Shown: piece by piece, positions 1-6,607 of the stretch | Position numbering within the stretch: the stretch's first letter is position 1 | How the letters are laid out: each line of letters opens with the position of its first letter | Assembly (NCBI GenBank): GCA_017483425.1 | Contig: JAFUWM010000336.1 | Span: forward strand, 1 to 6,879 | Direction: 5' to 3' | DNA length: 6,879 nucleotides | DNA from: Lachnospiraceae bacterium | Lineage (GTDB): Bacteria; Bacillota; Clostridia; Lachnospirales; Lachnospiraceae | Position numbers and translations under genes: made by a program | Notes under the pieces: model-generated | The model's input: only the letters and a program-made list of their open reading frames with translations | Databases searched by the model: none | Told to the model about the DNA's origin: nothing

Positions 1-2
1 AC

Positions 3-41
3 GGATATTTTGCGGAGCTGGTCGAGAGACAGAGGGTTTAA
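3..41 (+). CDS. 3' end of a probable ABC exporter (partial, 12 codons)
   Basis: The frame beginning at position 3 reads GYFAELVERQRV and stops with TAA at 39-41. A glycine-aromatic-x-x-Leu-x-x-Arg-Gln ending is typical of the extreme C-terminus of fused membrane/ATPase ABC exporters, including those that export double-glycine peptides. The small double-glycine peptide gene begins 101 nt downstream, which fits an exporter-then-substrate order. Only 12 residues are visible and another frame is also open here (stop near 70), so the family call is an inference. Whether the protein carries a C39 peptidase domain cannot be seen. Confidence 0.45.
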   Translation, partial: GYFAELVERQRV

Positions 42-66
42 TTGAATCTGAATTTTTTCTGCCATT

Positions 67-111
67 TTGAAAATTCGTTCGTATATATAGATAGAACATC
101 ATAAATTTAAT
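67..111 (+). promoter_or_regulatory. AT-rich candidate promoter region for the double-glycine peptide
   Basis: A TTGAAA hexamer lies at 67-72 and could be a -35 box. The -10 is ambiguous: TAGATA at 88-93 gives a short 15-nt spacer, and TTTAAT at 106-111 has no good partner upstream. The whole stretch from 67 to 128 is very AT-rich and ends just before a strong ribosome site. A promoter here is plausible, but the peptide could equally be transcribed by read-through from the upstream gene. Confidence 0.25.
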
Positions 112-128
112 ATTTTTATTTAATATTT

Positions 129-136
129 AAGGAGGT
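129..136 (+). promoter_or_regulatory. Strong ribosome binding site of the double-glycine peptide
   Basis: AAGGAGGT is an almost complete anti-16S match, with 6 nt to the ATG at 143. It fixes the peptide start and suggests high expression, in contrast to the weak sites of several genes downstream. Confidence 0.85.
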
Positions 137-142
137 AGAAAA

Positions 143-403
143 ATGTCAGATTTTAACGAAAAGATCAATACGAAGCTTGATGAAGATGATCTTGAGAATG
201 TAAGCGGAGGCGTTATCTTTAACGCTACCGGAATAATCGGGGCAGACAGCAATAATCCCTGGGAGCTGCTCGACGATACGAACGGAAGCACTCTGGGAAG
301 GTTTCCTACAAGGGATGATGCTATAGCGGCAGCGGGCGCTAAAGGCAAAAACCATATGGAGATCAACTGGGATCAGGTTCAGCAGCTCAGGGGACAGAGG
401 TAA
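143..403 (+). CDS. Double-glycine leader peptide, cysteine-free 63-residue core
   Basis: The product has 86 residues. Residues 1-23 form a classic double-glycine leader, with LDEDDLENVSGG at 12-23 matching the L-x-x-x-x-L-x-x-V-x-GG pattern recognised by C39-type peptidase exporters. Cleavage after Gly22-Gly23 would release a 63-residue product. That product has no cysteine, so thioether or disulfide ripening of the lanthipeptide or sactipeptide type is unlikely. It is rather hydrophilic, with Trp40 and Trp76, a WELLDD-x-x-GSTLGRF segment (40-54) that could form two beta strands, an alanine-rich helix candidate (TRDDAIAAAGAKG, 56-68) and a closing INWDQVQQLR (74-83). It looks more like a small folded secreted protein than a pore-forming class II bacteriocin. 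No modifying enzyme is visible in the window. The start is set by AAGGAGGT at 129-136. The function is unknown; bacteriocin, signal or surface protein are all possible. Leader assignment is firm, role is not. Confidence 0.85.
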   Translation: MSDFNEKINTKLDEDDLENVSGGVIFNATGIIGADSNNPWELLDDTNGSTLGRFPTRDDAIAAAGAKGKNHMEINWDQVQQLRGQR

Positions 404-425
404 AAAAGTAATAGAAAAATCGACG

Positions 426-470
426 GAATTGGGAGTGGTGTCCGGACACCGCTCCCAATTCTTGTGTTCG
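426..470 (+). terminator. Hairpin terminator after the peptide gene
   Basis: Positions 426-461 form a 36-nt inverted repeat that is palindromic except for one pair (T436 against G451, a G-U wobble in RNA). It can fold into a 16-bp stem with a CCGG loop. The following bases 462-470 (TTGTGTTCG) are only moderately T-rich, so release may be incomplete. It sits 23 nt after the peptide stop codon and before the next promoter, marking the end of the peptide transcription unit. Confidence 0.8.
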
Positions 471-481
471 TATAAAATAAT

Positions 482-510
482 TTGACTATATCTAGTATTT
501 AAGATATACT
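482..510 (+). promoter_or_regulatory. Sigma-70/SigA-type promoter of the wall-glycan operon
   Basis: TTGACT at 482-487 (5 of 6 to the -35 consensus) and TATACT at 505-510 (5 of 6 to the -10 consensus) are separated by exactly 17 nt. Transcription would start near 517, giving a leader of about 44 nt before the ATG at 561. It lies 20 nt after the hairpin at 426-461. No operator or riboswitch-like fold was recognised in the short leader. Confidence 0.75.
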
Positions 511-560
511 GAGTTGATTTAACATTTTCGTAACAAAACGCATAAAGAAGGCAGAAAACA

Positions 561-2093
561 ATGGCAGCAGGAAACAGATCCGGAAGAGATCGTTCAAGTA
601 TAGGAAAATATGATGAATATAACGGTTTTGATAAGCTGAGCCGGGATAAATACGTGGCATTTGACGATGATGAAGATCGTGTGATGCGGGCGCTTGATAA
701 TAATACATCCGGATACTATGAAGACGACGAGGATGAGGAAGAGTATTACGACGATGACGCTCTGTACTATGACGGTGATGAAGAATATTATGATGACGAT
801 GAATACTATGACGATGATGAATATGATGACGAGTATAAGGATGAGGAAGATTACTACGATGATGCCCACCAGGTAAGGAGGGATAAAAGGTCTGCCGGAC
901 GCAGTAGAAGCAATAAGAGACGCAGCAGAGCTTCAAGAGCTCAAAGCTCAAAAAAGCCTAAAACCAGGAAGAATTCCAAGGTCAGGAAGAATTCAGGACG
1001 CAGGGATGAACCCAAAAAGAAAAAGCGTTTTGTGCTTTTCGCGTTTGAGCTTCTGGTGTTTATTGCCCTCATTATCGCGTTGTTTGTGATCCTTAAATGG
1101 AGCAAAGTGAACAAGACAACCCTTAAGGAGAGTCAGATATATATAAATGAGGAACTTAAGGAGGCTCTTGCCAGTGTAGATGATGAGGACAGCGGCGGAA
1201 GTGACGAGTGGGGCATGAAGGGCTATAAAAACGTAGCACTCTTTGGAGTTGATGCCGGAGGAACGAGATCCGATACGATCATCATCGCATCCATAAATAC
1301 AAAGACAAATGAAGTCAAAATGTGCTCCATATACAGGGATACATACCTGAATATAGACAGTATGCAGAACCCTAACTACAACAAGGCAAATGCTGCTTAC
1401 GCCAAGGGAGGTCCTGAGCAGGCGATCAGGATGATAAACATGAATACGGATATGAATGTGGATGATTTCATAACCGTGGACTTTGATGCGCTCGAAGATA
1501 TAATAGATGACCTTGGCGGAGTGGAGATAAATGTGCAGCCCGAGGAAATTCAGTATATAAACGATTATCAGTTCAGTATAGTTATGGATCTGGGAGGTCC
1601 CAACGAAGGTAAGATCAAAAACCCGAGAAACTTCACCGCGGTGACCGAGGCAGGCCCCCAGACACTCAACGGTCTGCAGGCTACGGCATATTGTCGTATA
1701 AGATATACGGCGGGGTCTGATTTCAGGCGTACCGAGCGGCAAAGAGAGGTCATATCCCAGATTGTGAAGAAGGCAAAGGGGGCATCTCTGTCACAGTTAA
1801 ACAAGGTGATGGACGATGTGCTTCCCCAGATAACTACAAGCTTTACCGCTTCGGAGTTTGCGGCATATGCGTCAAAGGTCGGAAGCTATACCATTTCCGA
1901 GACAAAAGGTTTCCCGTTTGAGAACGTGACGGGGAATATAGGGAAGCAGTCAATGGTAGTCCCGGACACGCTTTTAAGCAATGTGGAGGAGATGCATACT
2001 TTCTTATTTGGTGAGTCATCATATACTCCAACCTCCAACGTACAGACCATATCTGAAAAGATTCAGGCGGACAGGACTGCCAGCGGATTGTGA
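561..2093 (+). CDS. LCP (LytR-CpsA-Psr) family cell-wall glycopolymer transferase with long charged N-terminal tail
   Basis: LCP enzymes transfer undecaprenyl-pyrophosphate-linked glycans onto peptidoglycan at the outer membrane face. The product has 510 residues: a cytosolic tail (1-156), one membrane helix (about 157-179) and an outside LCP domain (about 221-405). Family motifs are clear: GVDAGGTRSDT (229-239) with D231, R236 and D238; SIYRDTY (256-262) with R259 and D260; KANAAYAKGG (275-284); LGGVEINV (318-325); and the phosphate-binding stretch R379, R381, D387, R389, R390, R393. The usual SIPRD is SIYRD here. The tail is odd: residues 52-101 are almost only Asp, Glu and Tyr, and 106-156 are almost only Arg, Lys and Ser, far longer than typical LCP tails. 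About 105 residues after the LCP core (406-510) have no recognised domain. The start ATG has AGAAGG at 546-551, 9 nt upstream. It is the first gene of the operon and overlaps the next by 4 nt. Family call is firm; which glycan it attaches is inferred from the neighbours. Confidence 0.93.
   Translation: MAAGNRSGRDRSSIGKYDEYNGFDKLSRDKYVAFDDDEDRVMRALDNNTSGYYEDDEDEEEYYDDDALYYDGDEEYYDDDEYYDDDEYDDEYKDEEDYYDDAHQVRRDKRSAGRSRSNKRRSRASRAQSSKKPKTRKNSKVRKNSGRRDEPKKKKRFVLFAFELLVFIALIIALFVILKWSKVNKTTLKESQIYINEELKEALASVDDEDSGGSDEWGMKGYKNVALFGVDAGGTRSDTIIIASINTKTNEVKMCSIYRDTYLNIDSMQNPNYNKANAAYAKGGPEQAIRMINMNTDMNVDDFITVDFDALEDIIDDLGGVEINVQPEEIQYINDYQFSIVMDLGGPNEGKIKNPRNFTAVTEAGPQTLNGLQATAYCRIRYTAGSDFRRTERQREVISQIVKKAKGASLSQLNKVMDDVLPQITTSFTASEFAAYASKVGSYTISETKGFPFENVTGNIGKQSMVVPDTLLSNVEEMHTFLFGESSYTPTSNVQTISEKIQADRTASGL
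741..833 (+). repeat. In-frame EYYDDD codon repeats in the LCP tail
   Basis: Imperfect 18-nt units encoding EYYDDD occur at 741-758, 783-800 and 801-818, the last two directly adjacent, followed by a shortened 15-nt unit (EYDDE) at 819-833. Synonymous codons differ between units (TAT/TAC, GAT/GAC), so the protein pattern is kept while the DNA has diverged. This suggests older duplication under selection for the Asp/Tyr composition rather than recent slippage. Confidence 0.7.
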
Positions 2094-2992
2094 CAAAGCA
2101 GACGGATGTTGTTATCCTCACATATAAACCGGATAAAGGATTATGTGATATAATAGAAATGCTTGAGGATCAGACCGTGCGTCCCGGCAGGATCATCCTG
2201 ATGAATACGGAAAAGAAGTATCTGGATGAACTGAACGCAAAGGACGGCAGGCTTTCGTTATATGACAATATAGAGATCCACCATCTTTCAAAGGACGATT
2301 TTGACCATGGTGGTACAAGAAAGGCTGCGGCAGGGTATTCAGATGCCGCTTTCCTGATTTATATGACAATGGATGCTCATCCGGCAGACAGACATCTTAT
2401 AGAAGAGCTTATAAAACCTTTTGAATCGGATGACAGCATAGCGGTTACATATGCGAGACAGCTTCCCGGGAAAGATGCTTCCCCCATAGAGATATATAAC
2501 AGGAGCTTTAATTATCCGGATAAGGCTCTGAAGAAAACAAAGGCGGATGAAAAAAAGCTTGGGATCAAAACCTATTTTTGCTCTGATGTATGTGCCTGCT
2601 ACAGAAAGGATATATATGAGAAACTCGGCGGGCATATAGAACGTACGGTGTTTAATGAGGATATGATCTATGCTCATACCGCTATTGAAGCGGGCTACAG
2701 TATTTTCTATGCGGCTTCGGCAAGAGTTTATCACAGTCATAATTACACGCCATATGAGCAGTACAGGAGAAATATAGATCTGGGGCGTTCCCAGGCCGAG
2801 CATCCGGAGGTTTTTGGCGCGGTTTCATCCGTGGGAGAAGGGAAAAAGCTTGTCAGGGGATGCGTTTCTTATCTGATAAAAAACGGATATTGGTATCTGA
2901 TACCCGAATTTGCGGCACAGTGCGCGGGAAGGTATCTGGGATACAGGAAAGGAAAAAAGTATGTGCGGAATAGTAGGATACGTAGGTCATGA
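2090..2992 (+). CDS. Family 2 glycosyltransferase, rhamnosyltransferase-like
   Basis: The product has 300 residues and a GT-A fold pattern: VVILTYKP at 7-14 opens the nucleotide-sugar domain. FDHGGTR (71-77), RQLP (123-126), FNYP (140-143), LGIKTYF (157-163), the acidic pair NED (189-191) and the HSHNY motif (215-219) are the hallmarks of the RfbF-like rhamnosyltransferase group. The position usually read as MTQDA is MTMDA (92-96), and the usual FxSN is FCSD (163-166). Both are unusual and may affect sugar choice, so rhamnose as donor is not certain. It probably adds a sugar to a lipid-linked glycan at the cytosolic membrane face; the C-terminal third is basic. The start is GTG inside a GTGA overlap with the LCP stop; the ribosome site is weak (AGGA at 2073-2076, 13 nt away), so translation is probably coupled to the LCP gene. 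The last 32 nt overlap glmS. Confidence 0.88.
   Translation: MTKQTDVVILTYKPDKGLCDIIEMLEDQTVRPGRIILMNTEKKYLDELNAKDGRLSLYDNIEIHHLSKDDFDHGGTRKAAAGYSDAAFLIYMTMDAHPADRHLIEELIKPFESDDSIAVTYARQLPGKDASPIEIYNRSFNYPDKALKKTKADEKKLGIKTYFCSDVCACYRKDIYEKLGGHIERTVFNEDMIYAHTAIEAGYSIFYAASARVYHSHNYTPYEQYRRNIDLGRSQAEHPEVFGAVSSVGEGKKLVRGCVSYLIKNGYWYLIPEFAAQCAGRYLGYRKGKKYVRNSRIRRS
2948..2953 (+). promoter_or_regulatory. Ribosome binding site of glmS, inside the preceding gene
   Basis: AAAGGA, part of a longer AGGAAAGGA at 2945-2953, lies 7 nt before ATG 2961. It decides the glmS start in favour of the ATG that places a cysteine at position 2, against the longer in-frame ORF from 2910, which has extra residues before the catalytic cysteine. 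Confidence 0.8.
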
Positions 2993-4829
2993 ACAGGCTG
3001 CTCCTGTCATATTGGACGGACTGGCGAAGCTTGAGTATAGAGGATATGATTCCGCGGGAATGGCGGTCAGGGATGCTGACGGCAGGGTCAGGGTCGTAAA
3101 GGCAAAAGGCAGGCTGAAGGTTCTTGCGGAAAAGACAAATGACGGAGCCTCCCTGCACGGTACGACGGGAATAGGACACACAAGATGGGCAACTCACGGA
3201 GAACCCTCCGAGATAAATGCGCATCCGCATATTTCATCAAATAAATTTGAGCATGGAACTCCTGCCGAGGAAACCAATGTAGTCGGGGTTCATAATGGTA
3301 TTATCGAAAACTACCAGGAGCTTAAGGAAAAGCTTCTGAGACATGATTACGCCTTTTATTCGCAGACGGATACAGAGGTTGCCGTCAAGCTCGTTGATTA
3401 CTATTACAATAAGTACGGCATAGGACCGATAGATGCGATAGCTAAGACAATGGTTCGTGTCAGGGGATCGTATGCGCTGGCGCTTTTGTTCAGGGAAAGA
3501 CCGGATGAAGTCTGGGTAGCGCGTAAGGATTCTCCCATGGTGATAGGGGTGACGGATGACGCAGCCTATGTTGCATCGGATGTTCCGGCGATCCTTAAAT
3601 ATACAAGGAATGTATATTACATAGGCAATCAGGAAATGGCCTGTCTTAAAGCGGGTGAGGTTCATTTTTATAACCTTGACGGAGATGAGATCGAAAAAGA
3701 GGCAGTCACTATTGACTGGGATGCCGAGTCGGCTGAAAAGGGCGGATATGAGCATTTCATGATGAAGGAGATCCATGAGCAGCCGAGGGCAGTAGAAGAT
3801 ACTCTTAAATCAGTGATAAAAGACGGGGCGATAGACCTTAAGGATACAGAAATAACAGATGAGGACATAAAAAATATCAGGCAGATATATATAGTTGCCT
3901 GCGGATCGGCATGGCATGTAGGCATGGCCGCGCAGTATGTGTTTGAGGATCTTACCGGAATACCCGTGCGTGTGGAGCTTGCTTCGGAATTCAGATACAG
4001 AAAGCCGCATCTTTACAGCAATGATCTCGTGATCATCATTTCGCAGTCCGGAGAAACGGCGGATTCGCTCGCCGCGCTGAGAGAGGCAAAAAAGCTTGGG
4101 GCAAAGACTCTGGGTATAGTGAATGTGGTAGGCTCATCCATAGCGAGGGAAGCGGATCATGTGATCTATACTCTGGCGGGTCCCGAGATAGCGGTCGCGA
4201 CCACCAAGGCTTACAGCACCCAGCTTGTTATCTGCTATGCGCTCGCGGTTCAGTTTGGGCATGTCAGGGAGCTCATTGATGACGATAAATACACGCTGTA
4301 TATATCCGAGATGCAGGCTCTTCCTGAAAAGATACAGAAGATCCTTAATGACAAGGAACGGCTTCAGTGGTTTGCGGCGAAATACGCTAACGCAAAGGAT
4401 GTTTTTTTCGTCGGACGAGGTATAGATTACGCGGCTTCACTCGAGGGAAGCCTGAAAATGAAAGAGATATCCTATATCCATTCCGAAGCATACGCGGCCG
4501 GAGAGCTTAAGCACGGCACGATAAGTCTTATTGAGGATGGCATACTTGTTATAGGCGTGCTCACCCAGAATGATCTTTTTGAAAAAACAGTAAGCAATAT
4601 GGTCGAGTGCAAGGCAAGGGGCGCTTTTCTTATGGGACTCACTACCTACGGACATTATGAGATAGAGGACGCGGTCGATTTTGCGGTATATGTTCCAAAG
4701 ACAGAGGAGCATTTCGCGGCCTCTCTTGCAGTCATACCGCTTCAGCTTCTGGGGTATTATATAAGTGTCGCAAAAGGACTGGATGTAGATAAGCCGAGGA
4801 ACCTCGCAAAATCAGTTACAGTAGAGTGA
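2961..4829 (+). CDS. glmS: Glutamine--fructose-6-phosphate aminotransferase (isomerizing)
   Basis: This cytosolic enzyme converts fructose-6-phosphate and glutamine to glucosamine-6-phosphate, the entry step to UDP-GlcNAc. At 622 residues it is close to E. coli GlmS (609). The N-terminal glutaminase starts MCGIVGYVG, so Cys2 becomes the free N-terminal nucleophile once Met is removed. GHTRWATHG (72-80), HNGIIENY (111-118) and TDTE (136-139) complete that site. Two SIS domains follow, with CGSAWHVG (314-321), SQSGETADS (361-369), E495, K499, E502 and H518 in the LEGSLKMKE and GELKHG segments, and the C-terminal DKPRNLAKSVTVE (610-622) carrying K617. These align with E. coli E481, K485, E488, H504 and K603 at a constant offset of 14. 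The start is chosen by Cys2 and the AAAGGA site, and overlaps the previous gene by 32 nt. Because the upstream sequence is coding, there is no room for the glmS ribozyme seen in many Firmicutes. It may be a pathway-dedicated copy; a second glmS elsewhere cannot be judged from here. Confidence 0.97.
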   Translation: MCGIVGYVGHEQAAPVILDGLAKLEYRGYDSAGMAVRDADGRVRVVKAKGRLKVLAEKTNDGASLHGTTGIGHTRWATHGEPSEINAHPHISSNKFEHGTPAEETNVVGVHNGIIENYQELKEKLLRHDYAFYSQTDTEVAVKLVDYYYNKYGIGPIDAIAKTMVRVRGSYALALLFRERPDEVWVARKDSPMVIGVTDDAAYVASDVPAILKYTRNVYYIGNQEMACLKAGEVHFYNLDGDEIEKEAVTIDWDAESAEKGGYEHFMMKEIHEQPRAVEDTLKSVIKDGAIDLKDTEITDEDIKNIRQIYIVACGSAWHVGMAAQYVFEDLTGIPVRVELASEFRYRKPHLYSNDLVIIISQSGETADSLAALREAKKLGAKTLGIVNVVGSSIAREADHVIYTLAGPEIAVATTKAYSTQLVICYALAVQFGHVRELIDDDKYTLYISEMQALPEKIQKILNDKERLQWFAAKYANAKDVFFVGRGIDYAASLEGSLKMKEISYIHSEAYAAGELKHGTISLIEDGILVIGVLTQNDLFEKTVSNMVECKARGAFLMGLTTYGHYEIEDAVDFAVYVPKTEEHFAASLAVIPLQLLGYYISVAKGLDVDKPRNLAKSVTVE

Positions 4830-6607
4830 GGGTTCCGGGAGCGGGTTTGATAAGGAAGACTCTGCGTTATATTAATCATATACTGGATAAAAGGCAGAAG
4901 ACCGGACTGTTGGCTCTGCTTTTTATTATCATGATCGGATCCCTTATGGAGATGGCAGGTGTTTCGGCAATACTGCCTCTGGTGAGCCTTGTCAGTGATC
5001 CGTCTAATATGGAAAAGGGAGCCTATGCTTATCTTGCGGGTATGTTCCAAATATCTGATGTAAGAACCTTTGTCCTTCTGCTGGCGGGATTTCTGATACT
5101 GGTCTATGTGATAAAGAATTCCTATATCCTTTTAATGTACGATCTGCAGTACAGATACGTCTATAACAATCAGCGTATTATTTCATACAGACTAATGGAT
5201 CACTATATGAGCGCGGATTATCTGTATCATACCAGACACGGTGTCGCTGAGCTTCACAGGAATGTAAGGGACGACGTGGATAACTTTTTTGTGGTGATGC
5301 TTAACCTTACCCAGTTTATATCAGAAGCCTTTACCTGTGTTTTTCTGATCGGTTTTCTTATGGTTCAGGATATATACACCACCCTGTTGATCCTTGTGCT
5401 TATGTGTTTCTTTTTATTTCTGGTATTTTATGTATTCAGAAAAAAGCTTGTGGTTCTGGGGCAGAGAAACAGACAGGCAACTATGCAGATGAATAAAGGG
5501 ATACTTCAGGCTTTCGAGGGGATCAAGGAAATAAAGGCGCGTGACGGGGAAGGATATTTCCTTGGCGTTTATGACAGGGCATACAGAGAAAGAGTTTCCG
5601 TCATGAGACGGCAGATGCTTTTGCAGATAGCGCCCAGACCGGTCATGGAAACGGTCATGATCTGCGGGCTTTTGGGATTCATATCGTTAAGGATCTATCT
5701 GGGCGGGGATATGGCGAGTTTTATCCCTACAATATCGGTCTTTGCGGTAGCGGCAATAAGGATGCTTCCGTCCTTTAACCGGATATCAGGAAATCTCGGT
5801 GTCATGCTTTATAATAAATCTTCTGTGGAAGCGCTTTATAATGATATGCAGGAGATGGGCGCTTTCAAAAAAGCTGTCCATATGCAAAAAGACAGTCATC
5901 CGGCAGATGCCGGAACGTTTTCTTTCAGCAATTTCATACGGCTTAAGGATGTGAGCTTTTTTTATCCGGGAAGAGAGGAAAACAGAATCCTTGATAAAGT
6001 ATCGCTTGATATCGAAAAAAACAGTACGATCGCTTTTATTGGCGCTACAGGGGCAGGGAAGACGACACTTGCGGATATCATAATGGGACTTCTCCCTCCG
6101 GTATGCGGCCGGGTATATGCGGATGATACGGATATCCGCGATGCTATGAAGAAGTGGCACGATATGATCGGGTATATTCCGCAGGATATATATTTGCTCG
6201 ACGGATCGGTCGGGGAGAACGTGGTCTTCGGAGCGGGAGCCGTAAACGATGAGGATGTCTGGAACGCGCTTAGGATGGCTCAGGCGGAGGAATTTGTAAG
6301 AGAGCTTCCCGGAGGACTTTTGAGTGAGGTTGGTCCCGGAGGTATCCAGCTTTCGGGAGGACAGAGGCAGAGACTCGGTATAGCAAGAGCCTTACTCAGA
6401 AAACCTGAAGTGCTTGTGCTGGATGAAGCGACCTCGGCGCTTGATAACGATACCGAAAAAGCGGTAATGGACGCAATGGAGACTCTTAGCGGAACAAAGA
6501 CCCTTATTATCATAGCGCACAGGCTGTCAACGATAAAAAACTGCGATAAGATATATGAGGTAGGCGGAGGAAAGGTGACGCTTAAAGAAAAGGCAGACAT
6601 ATTATGA
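4826..6607 (+). CDS. PglK-type ABC flippase (fused membrane and ATPase domains) for lipid-linked glycan
   Basis: The product has up to 593 residues. The membrane half (about 27-315) shows six hydrophobic segments, near 27-52, 80-102, 155-180, 184-205, 270-292 and 297-315. The ATPase half has Walker A GATGAGKTT (406-414), Q-loop PQD (452-454), signature LSGGQRQ (509-515), Walker B VLVLDEA (529-535), D-loop SALD (537-540) and switch His565. The N-terminal LLxxxxIMIGSLMEMAGVSA segment and the IGYIPQDIYLLDGSV segment resemble PglK-like exporters that flip undecaprenyl-linked oligosaccharides. There is no N-terminal C39 peptidase, so it is not the maturase of the upstream double-glycine peptide. 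The start is uncertain: GTG 4826 sits in a GTGA overlap with the glmS stop but has no clear ribosome site, while TTG 4847 has GGGAG at 4837-4841, 5 nt away, and would give 586 residues starting just before the conserved IRKTLRYINHILDKRQK region. The substrate is inferred from the neighbouring glycosyltransferases. Confidence 0.9.
   Translation: MRVPGAGLIRKTLRYINHILDKRQKTGLLALLFIIMIGSLMEMAGVSAILPLVSLVSDPSNMEKGAYAYLAGMFQISDVRTFVLLLAGFLILVYVIKNSYILLMYDLQYRYVYNNQRIISYRLMDHYMSADYLYHTRHGVAELHRNVRDDVDNFFVVMLNLTQFISEAFTCVFLIGFLMVQDIYTTLLILVLMCFFLFLVFYVFRKKLVVLGQRNRQATMQMNKGILQAFEGIKEIKARDGEGYFLGVYDRAYRERVSVMRRQMLLQIAPRPVMETVMICGLLGFISLRIYLGGDMASFIPTISVFAVAAIRMLPSFNRISGNLGVMLYNKSSVEALYNDMQEMGAFKKAVHMQKDSHPADAGTFSFSNFIRLKDVSFFYPGREENRILDKVSLDIEKNSTIAFIGATGAGKTTLADIIMGLLPPVCGRVYADDTDIRDAMKKWHDMIGYIPQDIYLLDGSVGENVVFGAGAVNDEDVWNALRMAQAEEFVRELPGGLLSEVGPGGIQLSGGQRQRLGIARALLRKPEVLVLDEATSALDNDTEKAVMDAMETLSGTKTLIIIAHRLSTIKNCDKIYEVGGGKVTLKEKADIL

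Noticed and set aside
594..869. Minus-strand open frame encoding a very hydrophobic, membrane-like 91-residue protein
   Set aside because: It is the antisense of the Asp/Glu/Tyr codon repeats of the LCP tail (GAT/GAC/TAT read backwards gives Ile, Val and Phe codons). It has no ribosome site and lies wholly inside a well-supported gene.
694..876. Plus-strand methionine/threonine-rich 60-residue frame inside the LCP gene
   Set aside because: It is an out-of-frame reading of the GAT/GAC-rich repeats (ATGATG runs), with no ribosome site and unnatural composition.
2910..2960. Longer glmS start at ATG 2910 adding 17 residues
   Set aside because: It would bury the catalytic cysteine, which must be N-terminal after Met removal, and it lies within the glycosyltransferase gene. 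ATG 2961 has its own AAAGGA site.
2850..2960. glmS ribozyme upstream of glmS
   Set aside because: The region is continuous glycosyltransferase coding sequence up to and past the glmS start; no ribozyme-like pseudoknot core was recognised.
4826..6607. The ABC protein as exporter of the double-glycine peptide
   Set aside because: It lacks an N-terminal C39 peptidase domain, resembles PglK glycan flippases, is flanked by glycosyltransferases and is in a different transcription unit from the peptide.
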